DNA of 64,000 nt from Microbacterium marinum (GTDB taxonomy: Bacteria > Actinomycetota > Actinomycetes > Actinomycetales > Microbacteriaceae): assembly GCF_014204835.1 (NCBI RefSeq), contig NZ_JACHMD010000001.1:124001-188000 (forward strand). Reading direction: 5' to 3'. Shown here piece by piece: positions 23,878-32,498 of this stretch. A program made the position numbers and the translations under genes. The notes under the pieces are model-generated. The model worked only from the letters and a program-made list of their open reading frames with translations, did no database searches and was not told the DNA's origin. Each line of letters opens with the position of its first letter. The stretch's first letter is position 1.

Positions 23878-24489
23878 ATGAGCGGGGCTGAACGGCCCGA
23901 ATGGGTCGTGCGTGAGGATGCCGGGGCGTCGGTGCTGGTCGCGCTGTACCTGCGCCAGGTGCTCGGCATCCGCGCTCCCGAGGAGCTGCCCCATCTGCGC
24001 GGCGCTCCGGCGGCGGACGCGTACGACGACAGCGACGAGCATCGGCTGCGGGAGCGGCAGTGGCTCGCGTACTGGGCGATGACGGTCGAACCGCAGGCCC
24101 ACCCCTCGCCGGTGCCGCTCGAACTCGTGGACGGGTTCGAGACGTATGCCGTCCTGCCGGTCGAGGGATTCGACGAGCTGCGCACCGCGATGGAACCCCA
24201 CGCGGCGGACGCGGTCGCGTATGCGACGGCCGCGAACGAGCGCTATGCGCTGCAGACGCGCAGCGGGTCGGCCAGCAGCTACCGTGCCTACGCCAGCGCG
24301 ATCGCCGAACACGAACGGAGAGTGGGTCGGCGCGCCCACTCCTTCGAGCTCAACGTGCACGTCCTCCCCCTGACACAGCGCGGCGTCTGGTGGATCGGAT
24401 CACTGACCGTCGCCGTCACCGACGGCCTGCGCGGCGACGTCGCCGCCTTCGATCCGGCGATCCAGCCGATCATCGCCGAGATCGCCTGA
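23878..24489 (+). CDS. conserved hypothetical protein
   Basis: 203 residues that I do not recognise. It is soluble in appearance, with no signal peptide or membrane helix. Notable segments are DEHRLRERQWLAYWAMTVEP, a central helical part with RYALQTRSGSASSYRAYASA, and a C-terminal beta-like FELNVHVLPLTQRGVWWIGS. The start is well defined: TAGGAT at 23866-23871, six bases, then ATG 23878. It lies alone between purM and a small membrane protein gene on the other strand. Confidence 0.8.
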   Translation: MSGAERPEWVVREDAGASVLVALYLRQVLGIRAPEELPHLRGAPAADAYDDSDEHRLRERQWLAYWAMTVEPQAHPSPVPLELVDGFETYAVLPVEGFDELRTAMEPHAADAVAYATAANERYALQTRSGSASSYRAYASAIAEHERRVGRRAHSFELNVHVLPLTQRGVWWIGSLTVAVTDGLRGDVAAFDPAIQPIIAEIA

Positions 24490-24584
24490 TTTCCAGACTG
24501 CGGGCGATGGAACGCGTCGCGGCATCCGGACCCGTTACTTTCATCGTCCCCCGTCGAGGACAGCGCTGACCCGCGTGAGGGGGA

Positions 24585-24899
24585 TCAGTCCTCGTCCTGC
24601 ACCGTCTCGTGCTCGATGCGCACCGTGCGCACCCGACGGCGAGACGCACGATCGAACAGCAGCGCGATCACGGCTCCGACGGCCAGCCCGACCGGCACGC
24701 ACACGAGCAGCAGGAAGCCGAACACCTGTGTGGTCGAGTAGGTGACGCCGGTGCCGGCGCTCTCCTGGGTGTCGAACGCAAAGGTCAGGATCACCGCGAG
24801 CAGCACGCCCAGCGCGGCACCGAGCGCGAAGAAGACGCCGAAGCGGGGGCTGCGGCGCAGTTCCGCGTTCTCGACGTGCGATTCGGTGTGCTCGGCCAT
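24585..24899 (-). CDS. small two-helix membrane protein
   Basis: 104 residues: a hydrophilic N-terminus, two hydrophobic helices (about 20-42 and 58-80) and a basic then acidic C-terminus (DRASRRRVRTVRIEHETVQD). No catalytic motif. I chose ATG 24899 because GACAAT (complement of 24906-24911) lies six bases before it; the frame runs to 24914. Function unknown. Confidence 0.75.
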   Translation of the reverse strand: MAEHTESHVENAELRRSPRFGVFFALGAALGVLLAVILTFAFDTQESAGTGVTYSTTQVFGFLLLVCVPVGLAVGAVIALLFDRASRRRVRTVRIEHETVQDED

Positions 24900-24933
24900 A
24901 CCTCCATTGTCCACCCGCGGGCGGCTCGCGCGG

Positions 24934-25713
24934 TCAGCGGCCGGAGCGCCCTTCCCCCGGAAGACCCTCCGGTTCGGGCGCGGTGTGGGCGTCGACGGAT
25001 GCCGCGTCGCGCCGCCGCCGCGCGATCGAGCCGGCGGTGAGCAGGACGACGACGATCAGCGCCGCCGCGCCCACCCCGAGGCCGATCCAGATACCCGACC
25101 CGTCGCCGCCGTCGTCGCCGGCGGCGTCCGGTGCACCGGAGGGCGTCACCGTGGACTCGACGGGCGGGCACTCCGCCGTGATCGTGTAGTCGAGCTCTCC
25201 CGGGTCCGCCGACCAGAAGGCGACGGCGTCAGTGGCGCGCTCGGTCGTGGCATCCACGGCGGTGGCGGTGATGGCCTCGCCGTCCTCCGAGATCGCACCC
25301 GCGCGAAGGTCGACCGACGCGAGAGGCGCCTGCGCGACGAGCGCGGTGCCCTCGGGTTCGAGATCCGCCAGCAGCTGACCCGACTCCTCCGCGAGGACGA
25401 GGGTCGGGTTGGTGAGCACGGTGGCGACGCCCGCATCGCTGATGAATTCGACGGTCGCCTCGAACGCGATGCTCCCGACCGGCCCGACCGGGTCGATCAC
25501 CCCTGCGCCGCCGGTGAGGCGGAGGACGGTGCCCTCCTGCGTGGCGCCACCGGACGCCGAGAATTCCGACGTGCCGAGGTCCCAGGCCAGCTCGGCCTCG
25601 GTCGCGGTGCATGCGGCGGTGTCGGTGGCCGACGCGGCGACGGGCGCCTGGGCGGCCGAGGCGACGGCGAGGAGCACCACCAGGGTGGAGCGCAGCAGCG
25701 CAGTGCGGGTCAT
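24934..25713 (-). CDS. secreted HtaA-like domain protein with C-terminal membrane anchor
   Basis: 259 residues. Signal peptide (LLRSTLVVLLAVASAAQA), then one domain resembling HtaA haem-binding modules: ELAWDLG near the start, SASGGA, and TVEFISDAGVATVLTNPTLVL. It ends with a glycine-rich linker, a transmembrane helix (GIWIGLGVGAAALIVVVLL) and a basic tail. There is no LPXTG motif, so it is membrane- not wall-anchored. HtaA proteins in corynebacteria bind haem for uptake, but no HmuTUV-type transporter is nearby, so haem binding is only an inference. AGAGGAG precedes ATG 25713. Confidence 0.75.
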   Translation of the reverse strand: MTRTALLRSTLVVLLAVASAAQAPVAASATDTAACTATEAELAWDLGTSEFSASGGATQEGTVLRLTGGAGVIDPVGPVGSIAFEATVEFISDAGVATVLTNPTLVLAEESGQLLADLEPEGTALVAQAPLASVDLRAGAISEDGEAITATAVDATTERATDAVAFWSADPGELDYTITAECPPVESTVTPSGAPDAAGDDGGDGSGIWIGLGVGAAALIVVVLLTAGSIARRRRDAASVDAHTAPEPEGLPGEGRSGR

Positions 25714-25804
25714 CGGGCTCCTCTCCCCCGAGCGATGGTACCGGCGCGGCGGCGGCGTCCCGGCGTCGAGCGCCGCGCGGCCGGAGCGTCCGCGCGGTCG
25801 GACG

Positions 25805-26158
25805 TCAGGGGCGCAGCGGCAGCAGTCCGATGAGATCGGCCCGCGTTCCCGACGCCTGCACCTTCCCCGCGTCGACCGCCTCCGCCCACGAGGCCTCTCC
25901 CGTGGCGAGGGCGATCCAGGTCGCGGCATCCGTCTCGATGACGTTCGGGGGAGTGCCGCGAGTGTGACGGGGCCCCTCGACGACCTGCACGGCGCCGTAC
26001 GGAGGCACACGCACCTCGACCGAGTTCCCGGGAGCCTTCTCGGCGAGCAGCTGCAGCAGATATCGCACCGCCGTCCCGAGATCGGCCCGCGCGGTGCTGC
26101 CGCCGCGGACCGCATCCAGAGCGGCCCGGCCATCGCCCATCAGGATCTTCCGCACCAT
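25805..26158 (-). CDS. sterol carrier family protein
   Basis: 117 residues resembling the actinobacterial sterol-carrier-like family: a helical start (MVRKILMGDGRAALDAV), then VEVRVPPYGAVQVVEGPRHT and the C-terminal TWIALATGEASWAEAVDAG, which parallels the SCP2/maleylpyruvate-isomerase N-terminal fold. Probably a cytoplasmic lipid- or small-molecule-binding protein. ATG 26158 has TAGCGT (complement of 26166-26171) seven bases upstream. It is divergent from purD and shares the 57-base promoter gap with it. Confidence 0.8.
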   Translation of the reverse strand: MVRKILMGDGRAALDAVRGGSTARADLGTAVRYLLQLLAEKAPGNSVEVRVPPYGAVQVVEGPRHTRGTPPNVIETDAATWIALATGEASWAEAVDAGKVQASGTRADLIGLLPLRP

Positions 26159-26215
26159 GACGACCACGCTAGCCCCGGTCGAAGGGGCGCGAAGGGCCGC
26201 CGGTAGGCTGGCCGC

Positions 26216-27484
26216 GTGAAGATCCTCGTCCTCGGTTCGGGTGCCCGCGAGCACGCCATCATCCTCGCCCTCCTCGCCGAGGACGCCGGGCACGAGGTGC
26301 TCGCCGCACCCGGCAACGCCGGCATCGCCGCCGACGCCACCCTCCTCCCCCTCGACGCCGAGGATCCGTCCGCGGTCACCGGCTACGCCTTCGAGAACGA
26401 CGTCGACCTCGTCATCATCGGCCCCGAAGCCCCCCTGGTCGCCGGCGTCGCCGATGCGCTCCGCGAGCGCGGCATCCCCGTGTTCGGGCCGGGCAAGGCG
26501 GCGGCACAGCTCGAGGGATCGAAGGCGTTCGCGAAGAGGATCATGGATGCCGCGGGCGTCCCCACCGGCAAGGCCGCGCGCGCCCGCACCCTCGACGAGG
26601 TCGCCGCGGCGATCGACGAGTTCGGTGCGCCGTACGTGGTGAAGGCCGACGGGCTCGCCGCCGGCAAGGGCGTGATCGTCACGGATGACCGCGACGCGGC
26701 GCTCGCCCACGCGGAGACGTACCTGCCGAAGGGCGGCGTGCTCGTGGAGGAGTTCCTCTCCGGCCCCGAGGTGTCGCTGTTCTTCGTGTCGGACGGCGAC
26801 ACCGTCCGCGCGCTGAGCCCCGCGCAGGACTTCAAGCGCGCCTTCGACGGCGACGCCGGGCCGAACACCGGCGGCATGGGCGCCTACTCGCCGCTGCCCT
26901 GGCTCAGCGAGCGGTTCGGCAGTGAAGCCGCCTTCGTCGCGGAGGTCACGCGCGACGTCGCCGAGCCGGTCATCCGCCGTCTCGACGCCGAGGGCACCCC
27001 GTTCATCGGTCTGCTCTACGCCGGTCTGATCCTCACCGACGACGGCGTGAAGGTCATCGAGTTCAACGCCCGCTTCGGCGACCCCGAGACCCAGGTGGTG
27101 CTCGCGCGACTGCGCAGCCCGCTCTCCCGACTGCTGCTCTCCGCCGCCTCGGGGACGCTCGAGTCGGAGCCCGAGCCCGAGTTCGCGGCGGACGCCGCGG
27201 TGACCGTGGTGCTCGCGAGCGAGGGGTACCCTGAGGCACCGGTGACGGGGCGCGTGATCACGGGCACCGACCGCGCGGCATCCGTCGACGGGGTGCACCT
27301 GGCGCACGCCGCGACGACCGCGTCCGGGGCGGACCTGCTCGCCACGGGCGGGCGCGTCCTGAACGTCGTGGCCGTCGGCGACGACTTCACGCAGGCCCGC
27401 GAACGCGCCTACGCCGCGCTGGGCGAGATCTCCCTCGACGGTTCCCACTTCCGCACCGACATCGCCGCCCGCGTCGCCGACTGA
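26216..27484 (+). CDS. purD: phosphoribosylamine-glycine ligase
   Basis: GAR synthetase, second step of purine synthesis: ATP-dependent joining of phosphoribosylamine and glycine. 422 residues. ATP-grasp landmarks are visible: MKILVLGSGAREHAI at the start, PYVVKADGLAAGKGVIV, GPNTGGMGAYSP and VIEFNARFGDPE. The GTG at 26216 follows TAGGCT (26204-26209) by six bases, so the mRNA is probably leaderless. It is followed by a 73-bp palindromic repeat and then purC. Confidence 0.97.
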   Translation: MKILVLGSGAREHAIILALLAEDAGHEVLAAPGNAGIAADATLLPLDAEDPSAVTGYAFENDVDLVIIGPEAPLVAGVADALRERGIPVFGPGKAAAQLEGSKAFAKRIMDAAGVPTGKAARARTLDEVAAAIDEFGAPYVVKADGLAAGKGVIVTDDRDAALAHAETYLPKGGVLVEEFLSGPEVSLFFVSDGDTVRALSPAQDFKRAFDGDAGPNTGGMGAYSPLPWLSERFGSEAAFVAEVTRDVAEPVIRRLDAEGTPFIGLLYAGLILTDDGVKVIEFNARFGDPETQVVLARLRSPLSRLLLSAASGTLESEPEPEFAADAAVTVVLASEGYPEAPVTGRVITGTDRAASVDGVHLAHAATTASGADLLATGGRVLNVVAVGDDFTQARERAYAALGEISLDGSHFRTDIAARVAD

Positions 27485-27519
27485 CCGCGCCACCGCGGCC
27501 GCGCGGCATCCTCCCCTGA

Positions 27520-27592
27520 CCGCGAGACAGCAGGGGGAGCCCGAGACATGCGCAGGATGTCAACGTCTCGGGCCGTGACTGCTGTCTCGCGG
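27520..27592. repeat. 73-bp bipartite palindrome, copy 1 (purD-purC gap)
   Basis: Outer arms CCGCGAGACAGCAG (27520-27533) and its complement (27579-27592) plus inner arms CCCGAGAC (27540-27547) and GTCTCGGG (27565-27572). An element of identical length and near-identical sequence lies at 59110-59182. It is between two co-oriented purine genes, so it may end purD transcripts. Confidence 0.85.
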
Positions 27593-27628
27593 ACTCGCGC
27601 ACCGAAGACCACCCGGGATAATGGGCGG

Positions 27629-28513
27629 GTGACGGATGCCGCGACTCCCCTGGCCGGATGGACCCACACCTACTCGGGCAAGGTCCGCGACCTGTACCGC
27701 CCCGAGGACGGCGCCGATCGCATGCTCGTCGTCGCGAGTGACCGCGTCAGCGCCTTCGACCATGTTCTGGAGCCGGCGATCCCCGGCAAGGGCGCGCTCC
27801 TGACCGCGCTCAGCCTGTGGTGGTTTGCGCAGCTCTCCGGCGCCGACGGCGGGCGCGCCATCCCCAACCACCTCATCGACGGCGCGGTTCCGCCCGCCGA
27901 GGCCGAGGGTCGCGGCATGGTCGTTCAGTCCCTCGACATGCTGCCCGTCGAATGCGTCGTGCGCGGCTACCTCACCGGGTCGGGGTGGGCCGAGTACCAG
28001 CAGGACGGCACGGTGTGCGGCATCCCACTGCCCGAAGGACTCGGCAACGGCGACCGCCTGCCGGAGCCCATCTTCACCCCGGCCTACAAAGCGCCGCTCG
28101 GTGAGCACGACGAGAACATCTCGTTCGAGCGCACCGTCGAGCTCGTCGGTGCCGAGCGCGCCGCCGAGCTGCGCGACACCTCGCTCGAGATCTACCGCCG
28201 CGCCGCCGCCATCGCGGAGGCGAAGGGGCTGATCCTCGCCGACACCAAGTTCGAGTTCGGCCTGGACGCCGACGGCGTGCTCACCCTGGCCGACGAGGTG
28301 CTCACGAGTGATTCGTCGCGGTATTGGGATGCCACCGCGTGGCGCTCCGGCACGACACCCGCCGAGCGGATGGCGAGCTTCGACAAGCAGATCGTCCGCG
28401 ACTGGCTCGCCGCCTCGTGGGACAAGACCGGGTCGCCGCCCGAGCTCCCCTCGGACATCGTGGAGCGGACCGCCGCGAAGTACCGCGAGTTGCTCACACT
28501 CCTCACCGCGTAA
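27629..28513 (+). CDS. purC: phosphoribosylaminoimidazole-succinocarboxamide synthase
   Basis: SAICAR synthetase, which joins aspartate to CAIR using ATP. 294 residues, the size of the monofunctional actinobacterial/fungal-type enzyme. Motifs: YSGKVRDLY near the start, VASDRVSAFD, VVRGYLTGSGW and LILADTKFEFG. GTG 27629 is set by a GATAAT -10 box at 27617-27622 with six bases between, so it has its own leaderless promoter in spite of being just downstream of purD. The frame opens further back to 27548, inside the palindrome. Confidence 0.97.
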   Translation: MTDAATPLAGWTHTYSGKVRDLYRPEDGADRMLVVASDRVSAFDHVLEPAIPGKGALLTALSLWWFAQLSGADGGRAIPNHLIDGAVPPAEAEGRGMVVQSLDMLPVECVVRGYLTGSGWAEYQQDGTVCGIPLPEGLGNGDRLPEPIFTPAYKAPLGEHDENISFERTVELVGAERAAELRDTSLEIYRRAAAIAEAKGLILADTKFEFGLDADGVLTLADEVLTSDSSRYWDATAWRSGTTPAERMASFDKQIVRDWLAASWDKTGSPPELPSDIVERTAAKYRELLTLLTA

Positions 28514-28593
28514 CGGTCGGCGTCGCTGCGCGGCTCCCAGCCGGCTCCCAGGTAGCCTGACCGCAGGCACCCCCGAACCTGAGGAGCACACGC

Positions 28594-29946
28594 ATGCCCA
28601 TCTGGACCCTCCACGGCGATGGCCGTCGCATCGCACCCGGCGCCGTCGTCAAGCCCGAGGAACGCCTCAACTGGGGCAGCACGCTCGCCATCGGCAGCCA
28701 GCACGTCGTGGCGATGTTCGGCGCGACGTTCCTCGTGCCAATCCTCACCGGGTTCCCCGTGACGACGACGCTCCTCTTCTCAGGTCTCGGCACGCTGCTG
28801 TTCCTCCTGCTCACCCGCAATCGCCTCCCCAGCTACCTGGGGTCGTCGTTCGCGTTCATCGCGCCGATCACGGCGTTCAACGGTGGCAAGGCACTCGAGA
28901 CGCCCGAGCAGATCGGTCAGGCGCTGGTCGGCGTGCTCATCGCGGGGCTCCTCCTCGCCGGGGTCGGCGCGCTGGTGCAGGTCACCGGTACGCGGTGGAT
29001 CGAGCGGCTCATGCCGCCGGTCGTCTCGGGCGCGATCGTCGCGCTCATCGGCCTGAACCTCGCTCCCGTCGCGTGGCAGAACTTCCGGACCGACGGGCTC
29101 CTCGCCTCGGTCACCCTCATCGCCTGCATCCTCTTCTCGGTGCTGTTCCGCGGGTTCCTCGGGCGTATCTCGATCTTCCTCGGCGTCGTGGTGGGTTACA
29201 TCGTCGCGGTGATCCTGGGCCGCGTCGACTTCAGCGGGGTCGCGGACCTCATCGAGGCGCGCCAGTGGGTGGGCCTGCCGACCTTCCACCTCCCCTCGTT
29301 CGGCGACCCGGTCGCCTGGGGTCTGCTTCCGATGTTCCTGCCGGTGGTGCTGGTGCTCATCGCCGAGAACGTCGGCCACGTGCGAGGCGTCGCCACGATG
29401 ACCGGTGACCCCACCGTCAACACGCGCACCGGCCGCGCGCTTCTCGCTGATGGCGCCGCGACAGCCCTCGCCGGGCTGTTCGGCGGTTCGGGCACCACGA
29501 CCTACGGCGAGAACATCGGCGTCATGGCTGCCACCCGCATCTACTCCACCGCGGCGTACTGGGTGGCCGGCATCATCGCCGTGCTGCTGTCGTTCTCGCC
29601 GGTGGTCGGCGCGATCCTCTTCACGATCCCGAGCGGCGTCATCGGCGGTGTGACGACGGCCCTCTACGGCCTCATCGGCGTCATCGGCATCAAGATCTGG
29701 GTCGACAACCAGGTCGATTTCTCACGTCCGGTGAACCAGTACACGGTCGCTGTCGCCTTCGTCATCGCCATCGCGGGCTTCACGATGAACCTCGGCCAGC
29801 TGCAGTTCGGCGGCATCGTTCTCGGCACTCTCGCCGCCCTCGCGATCTACCACGGCGGCAACGCGATCGCCCGAGCGCGCAAGACCGGTGCGGACGATGG
29901 CGGCCCCATCGTCCCGATCGGACAGCTCGGCGGCGACCCGCGCTGA
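28594..29946 (+). CDS. uracil/xanthine permease family protein (NCS2)
   Basis: 450 residues with about 12-14 hydrophobic segments, belonging to the nucleobase-cation symporter 2 family (UraA/xanthine permeases). Recognisable parts are the N-terminal LAIGSQHVVAMFGATFLVP, the signature ENVGHVRGVATMTGD and the GGSGTTTYGENIGVMAATRI segment that lines the binding site. It imports a nucleobase with protons. Specificity between uracil and purines cannot be settled here; its place after purC suits nucleotide salvage. GAGGAG precedes ATG 28594, and TAGCCT at 28553-28558 is a likely -10. Confidence 0.93.
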   Translation: MPIWTLHGDGRRIAPGAVVKPEERLNWGSTLAIGSQHVVAMFGATFLVPILTGFPVTTTLLFSGLGTLLFLLLTRNRLPSYLGSSFAFIAPITAFNGGKALETPEQIGQALVGVLIAGLLLAGVGALVQVTGTRWIERLMPPVVSGAIVALIGLNLAPVAWQNFRTDGLLASVTLIACILFSVLFRGFLGRISIFLGVVVGYIVAVILGRVDFSGVADLIEARQWVGLPTFHLPSFGDPVAWGLLPMFLPVVLVLIAENVGHVRGVATMTGDPTVNTRTGRALLADGAATALAGLFGGSGTTTYGENIGVMAATRIYSTAAYWVAGIIAVLLSFSPVVGAILFTIPSGVIGGVTTALYGLIGVIGIKIWVDNQVDFSRPVNQYTVAVAFVIAIAGFTMNLGQLQFGGIVLGTLAALAIYHGGNAIARARKTGADDGGPIVPIGQLGGDPR

Positions 29947-29970
29947 GACCCCCGCGCGCGAGCGCGGGTC
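29947..29970. terminator. hairpin between convergent permease and cebR genes
   Basis: GACCC-CC-GCGC and GCGCGGGTC pair with a two-base bulge around a GCGA loop, directly after the permease stop codon and before the end of the convergent LacI-type gene. No T-run. Confidence 0.5.
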
Positions 29971-29980
29971 GGTCTCGACG

Positions 29981-30991
29981 TCAGACCGACTCGCGCTCGA
30001 CGAGCGTGGTCTCGAGCAGCGTCACCCGCGGCGGGGTGCCGCCGGCGAGCAGCTGCAGCAGGATGTCGGCCATCTGCTCACCCTGCTGCAGCGACGGCTG
30101 ACGCACCGTCGTGAGCGCCGGCACGACCGAGGTCGCCACCGGAGAGTCGTCGTATCCGACGATGGAGACGTCCTCGGGAACACGGATGCCGGCGCGCGCG
30201 AGCGCCACGAGTGCACCCCGCGCCATCAGGTCGCTCGCGATGAAGAGTCCGTCGAACGGCGTGCCCGACTCGAGCAGCCGCATCGTGGCGGCGACCGCGC
30301 CGTCGGAGGTGAAGTCGCCGTCCTCCACGCCGGCCGGTTCCAGGCCCGCGGCATCCAGCGCCGCCCGGAAGCCCTCGAGACGGTCGATGCCGCCGGGCAT
30401 GGTCAGGGGGCCGGCGATCGTGGCGATCTTTCGACGGCCCCGCGCCAGCAGGTGCTCGGTCGCCAGGCGCGACCCGGCACGGTTGTCGACGTCCACGTAG
30501 TAGTCGCGCTCGCGCTCGCGGACGGGGCGTCCGCCGTAGACGACGGGCATGGCCGCCGCGATGCGGTCGATGAAGGAGTCGCTGGTGTGGTGCGACACGA
30601 TGATCGCGCCGTCGACGGCGCCGCTGCGCAGGTATGCGGTGGCTTTGTCGTGCGGGTCGTCGCTGGCGATGATCAGGTTGAGCACGTAATCCGACCTGCT
30701 GACTCGTGCATGGATGCCGCTGACGATCGCCGCGAAGAAGGGGTCACCGAAGAACCGGGTCGTGTCCTCGGGCACGACAAGCGCGATCGCCATCGTGGCT
30801 CGGCTGGCGAGCGAGCGCGCAGCACGGTTGGGGACGTAATTGAGCTCATCGATGGCGCGTCGCACCGACTCGAGTGCGGTGGGACTCACGGCCGTGGAGC
30901 CGTTCACAACCCGCGACACCGTGGAGCGCGAGACCCCGGCCACCGCCGCGACTTCTTCGATGGTCACCGGAGTGCGGATGGTGTCGGTCAC
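29981..30991 (-). CDS. cebR: LacI-family regulator, CebR-like
   Basis: 336 residues: LacI-type helix-turn-helix at the start (VTIEEVAAVAGVSRSTVSRV with hinge helix NRAARSLAS), then a periplasmic-binding-protein-like effector domain. It is the last gene of the cellobiose-type operon, eight bases after bglC. The three palindromes upstream of cebE match the known CebR operator of Streptomyces (TGGGAGCGCTCCCA), and this is the only regulator in the unit, so autorepression released by cello-oligosaccharides is likely. GTG 30991 has GAGGTAG upstream. Confidence 0.88.
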   Translation of the reverse strand: MTDTIRTPVTIEEVAAVAGVSRSTVSRVVNGSTAVSPTALESVRRAIDELNYVPNRAARSLASRATMAIALVVPEDTTRFFGDPFFAAIVSGIHARVSRSDYVLNLIIASDDPHDKATAYLRSGAVDGAIIVSHHTSDSFIDRIAAAMPVVYGGRPVRERERDYYVDVDNRAGSRLATEHLLARGRRKIATIAGPLTMPGGIDRLEGFRAALDAAGLEPAGVEDGDFTSDGAVAATMRLLESGTPFDGLFIASDLMARGALVALARAGIRVPEDVSIVGYDDSPVATSVVPALTTVRQPSLQQGEQMADILLQLLAGGTPPRVTLLETTLVERESV

Positions 30992-30998
30992 GGCTGGG

Positions 30999-32486
30999 CT
31001 ACCTCGGGAAGGGTGCGACGTCGATCGCACGGGCGGCGATGACCCGACGATACTCCAGTGCGCTGTCCTTCAATGCCCGCTCCTGGGTGTCGTAGTCCAC
31101 CCGCACGATGCCGAAGCGCTTGTCGTAGCCCCACGCCCATTCGAAGTTGTCGAGCAGCGACCAGTAGAAGTAGCCGCGCACGTCGACGCCCGCGTCCGCG
31201 GCATCCACGATCGCGCCGAGGTGACCGCGCAGGAACGCGACCCGGTCGTCATCGTGCACCCGGGTGACGCCGTCCTCGATGACGGGTCGGTCGTCGTACG
31301 CGGCGCCGTTCTCGGTCACGTACAGCGGCGTGCCCGCCGCCTCCGCATACTCCCGCCACACCCGCTCGAGCAGGGTCGTGAGCGCCTCCGGCTGCACTTC
31401 CCAGTGCATGGACGTGCGCGGCAGGCCGCGCTCGTACCAGTGGATGTCCTTGCCCGCGGGCCACGGCGACCCGACCGGGCGATCGGTGGGCGCGTCTCCC
31501 GGTAGCGGCGGCTGCGCAGGCGCTGTGCCGCCGACGAACTCGCCGTGGTAGTAGTTCACGCCGAGGGCATCGAGCGGCTGCGCGATCGCCTCGAGGTCGC
31601 CGGGCCTGACCGCCTCCTCGAAGGCGGCGACCGCCGCGGCATCCACTGCCCGCACGTCCGCCACGATGTCCTGCGGATATCCCCGGCCGAACACCGGGTC
31701 GAGGAACCAGCGGTTGAACTGGCCGTCGATGCGACGAGCGGCGTCGACGTCGTCGTGCCGGGTGGGGTCGGCGGGTTCGGCGACCGTGAGGTTCAGTGTG
31801 ATGCCGAGGTTCAGCGTCGCGTCGCGCTCACGCAGGGCCGACACGACGCGACCGTGGCCGAGGAGCAGGTGGTGCGACGCCGTCAGCCCGTCGGCGATGC
31901 TGGTCCGTCCCGGGGCATGGATGCCGCCGGTGTAGCTGAGGAACGAGGAGCACCACGGCTCGTTCAGCGTCGTCCAGATGCCCACCCGGTCACCGAGCGC
32001 ATCGTGCACGGACAGCGCGTAGTCCACGAACCGGTCGCTCGTCTCGCGGGCCGTCCAGCCGCCGCGCTCCTCGAGCGCCTGCGGCAGGTCCCAGTGGTAC
32101 AGCGTGAGCCAGGGGATGATGTCGGCGTCGCGGAGCTCATCGACGAGCCGCTTGTAGAAGTCGATCCCGCGCTGGTTGACGGGCCCGCCGTCGGGACGCA
32201 CCCGCGACCAGGACGTCGAGAACCGGTAGGTGTCGAGCCCCAGCTCCCGCATCAGCGCGACGTCGTCCCGGTACCGGTGGTAGTGGTCGCACGCGACGTC
32301 GCCGTTGTCGCCGTGGATGACGGCGCCGGGCACCCGGCTGAAGGTGTCCCAGATCGAGGCGGTGCGGCCGTCCTCGAACGCGGCCCCCTCGATCTGGTAG
32401 GCCGCCGTGGCCGCGCCGAACAGGAAGCCGGTCGGGAAGGGACGGGAGGCGGTCAGGGCAGAGCCCTCCCGGGCGACGATCGTCAT
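30999..32486 (-). CDS. bglC: GH1 family beta-glucosidase
   Basis: 495 residues, a (beta/alpha)8 retaining glycosidase. Acid/base glutamate E176 in TLNEPW and nucleophile E392 in YVTENGAAYDD are both present, as is the N-terminal FLFGAATAAYQIEGA signature. No signal peptide, so it acts inside the cell on imported cellobiose or cellotriose, releasing glucose. It follows the ABC permease gene by 12 bases. Same order as Streptomyces cebEFG-bglC. Confidence 0.94.
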   Translation of the reverse strand: MTIVAREGSALTASRPFPTGFLFGAATAAYQIEGAAFEDGRTASIWDTFSRVPGAVIHGDNGDVACDHYHRYRDDVALMRELGLDTYRFSTSWSRVRPDGGPVNQRGIDFYKRLVDELRDADIIPWLTLYHWDLPQALEERGGWTARETSDRFVDYALSVHDALGDRVGIWTTLNEPWCSSFLSYTGGIHAPGRTSIADGLTASHHLLLGHGRVVSALRERDATLNLGITLNLTVAEPADPTRHDDVDAARRIDGQFNRWFLDPVFGRGYPQDIVADVRAVDAAAVAAFEEAVRPGDLEAIAQPLDALGVNYYHGEFVGGTAPAQPPLPGDAPTDRPVGSPWPAGKDIHWYERGLPRTSMHWEVQPEALTTLLERVWREYAEAAGTPLYVTENGAAYDDRPVIEDGVTRVHDDDRVAFLRGHLGAIVDAADAGVDVRGYFYWSLLDNFEWAWGYDKRFGIVRVDYDTQERALKDSALEYRRVIAARAIDVAPFPR

Positions 32487-32498
32487 GTCGTGATCCTG

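Noticed and set aside
24490..24584. Possible hairpin after the 23878 gene
   Set aside because: The GGGCGATG / CATCGTCCC arms pair only with bulges; too weak to call as a terminator or repeat.
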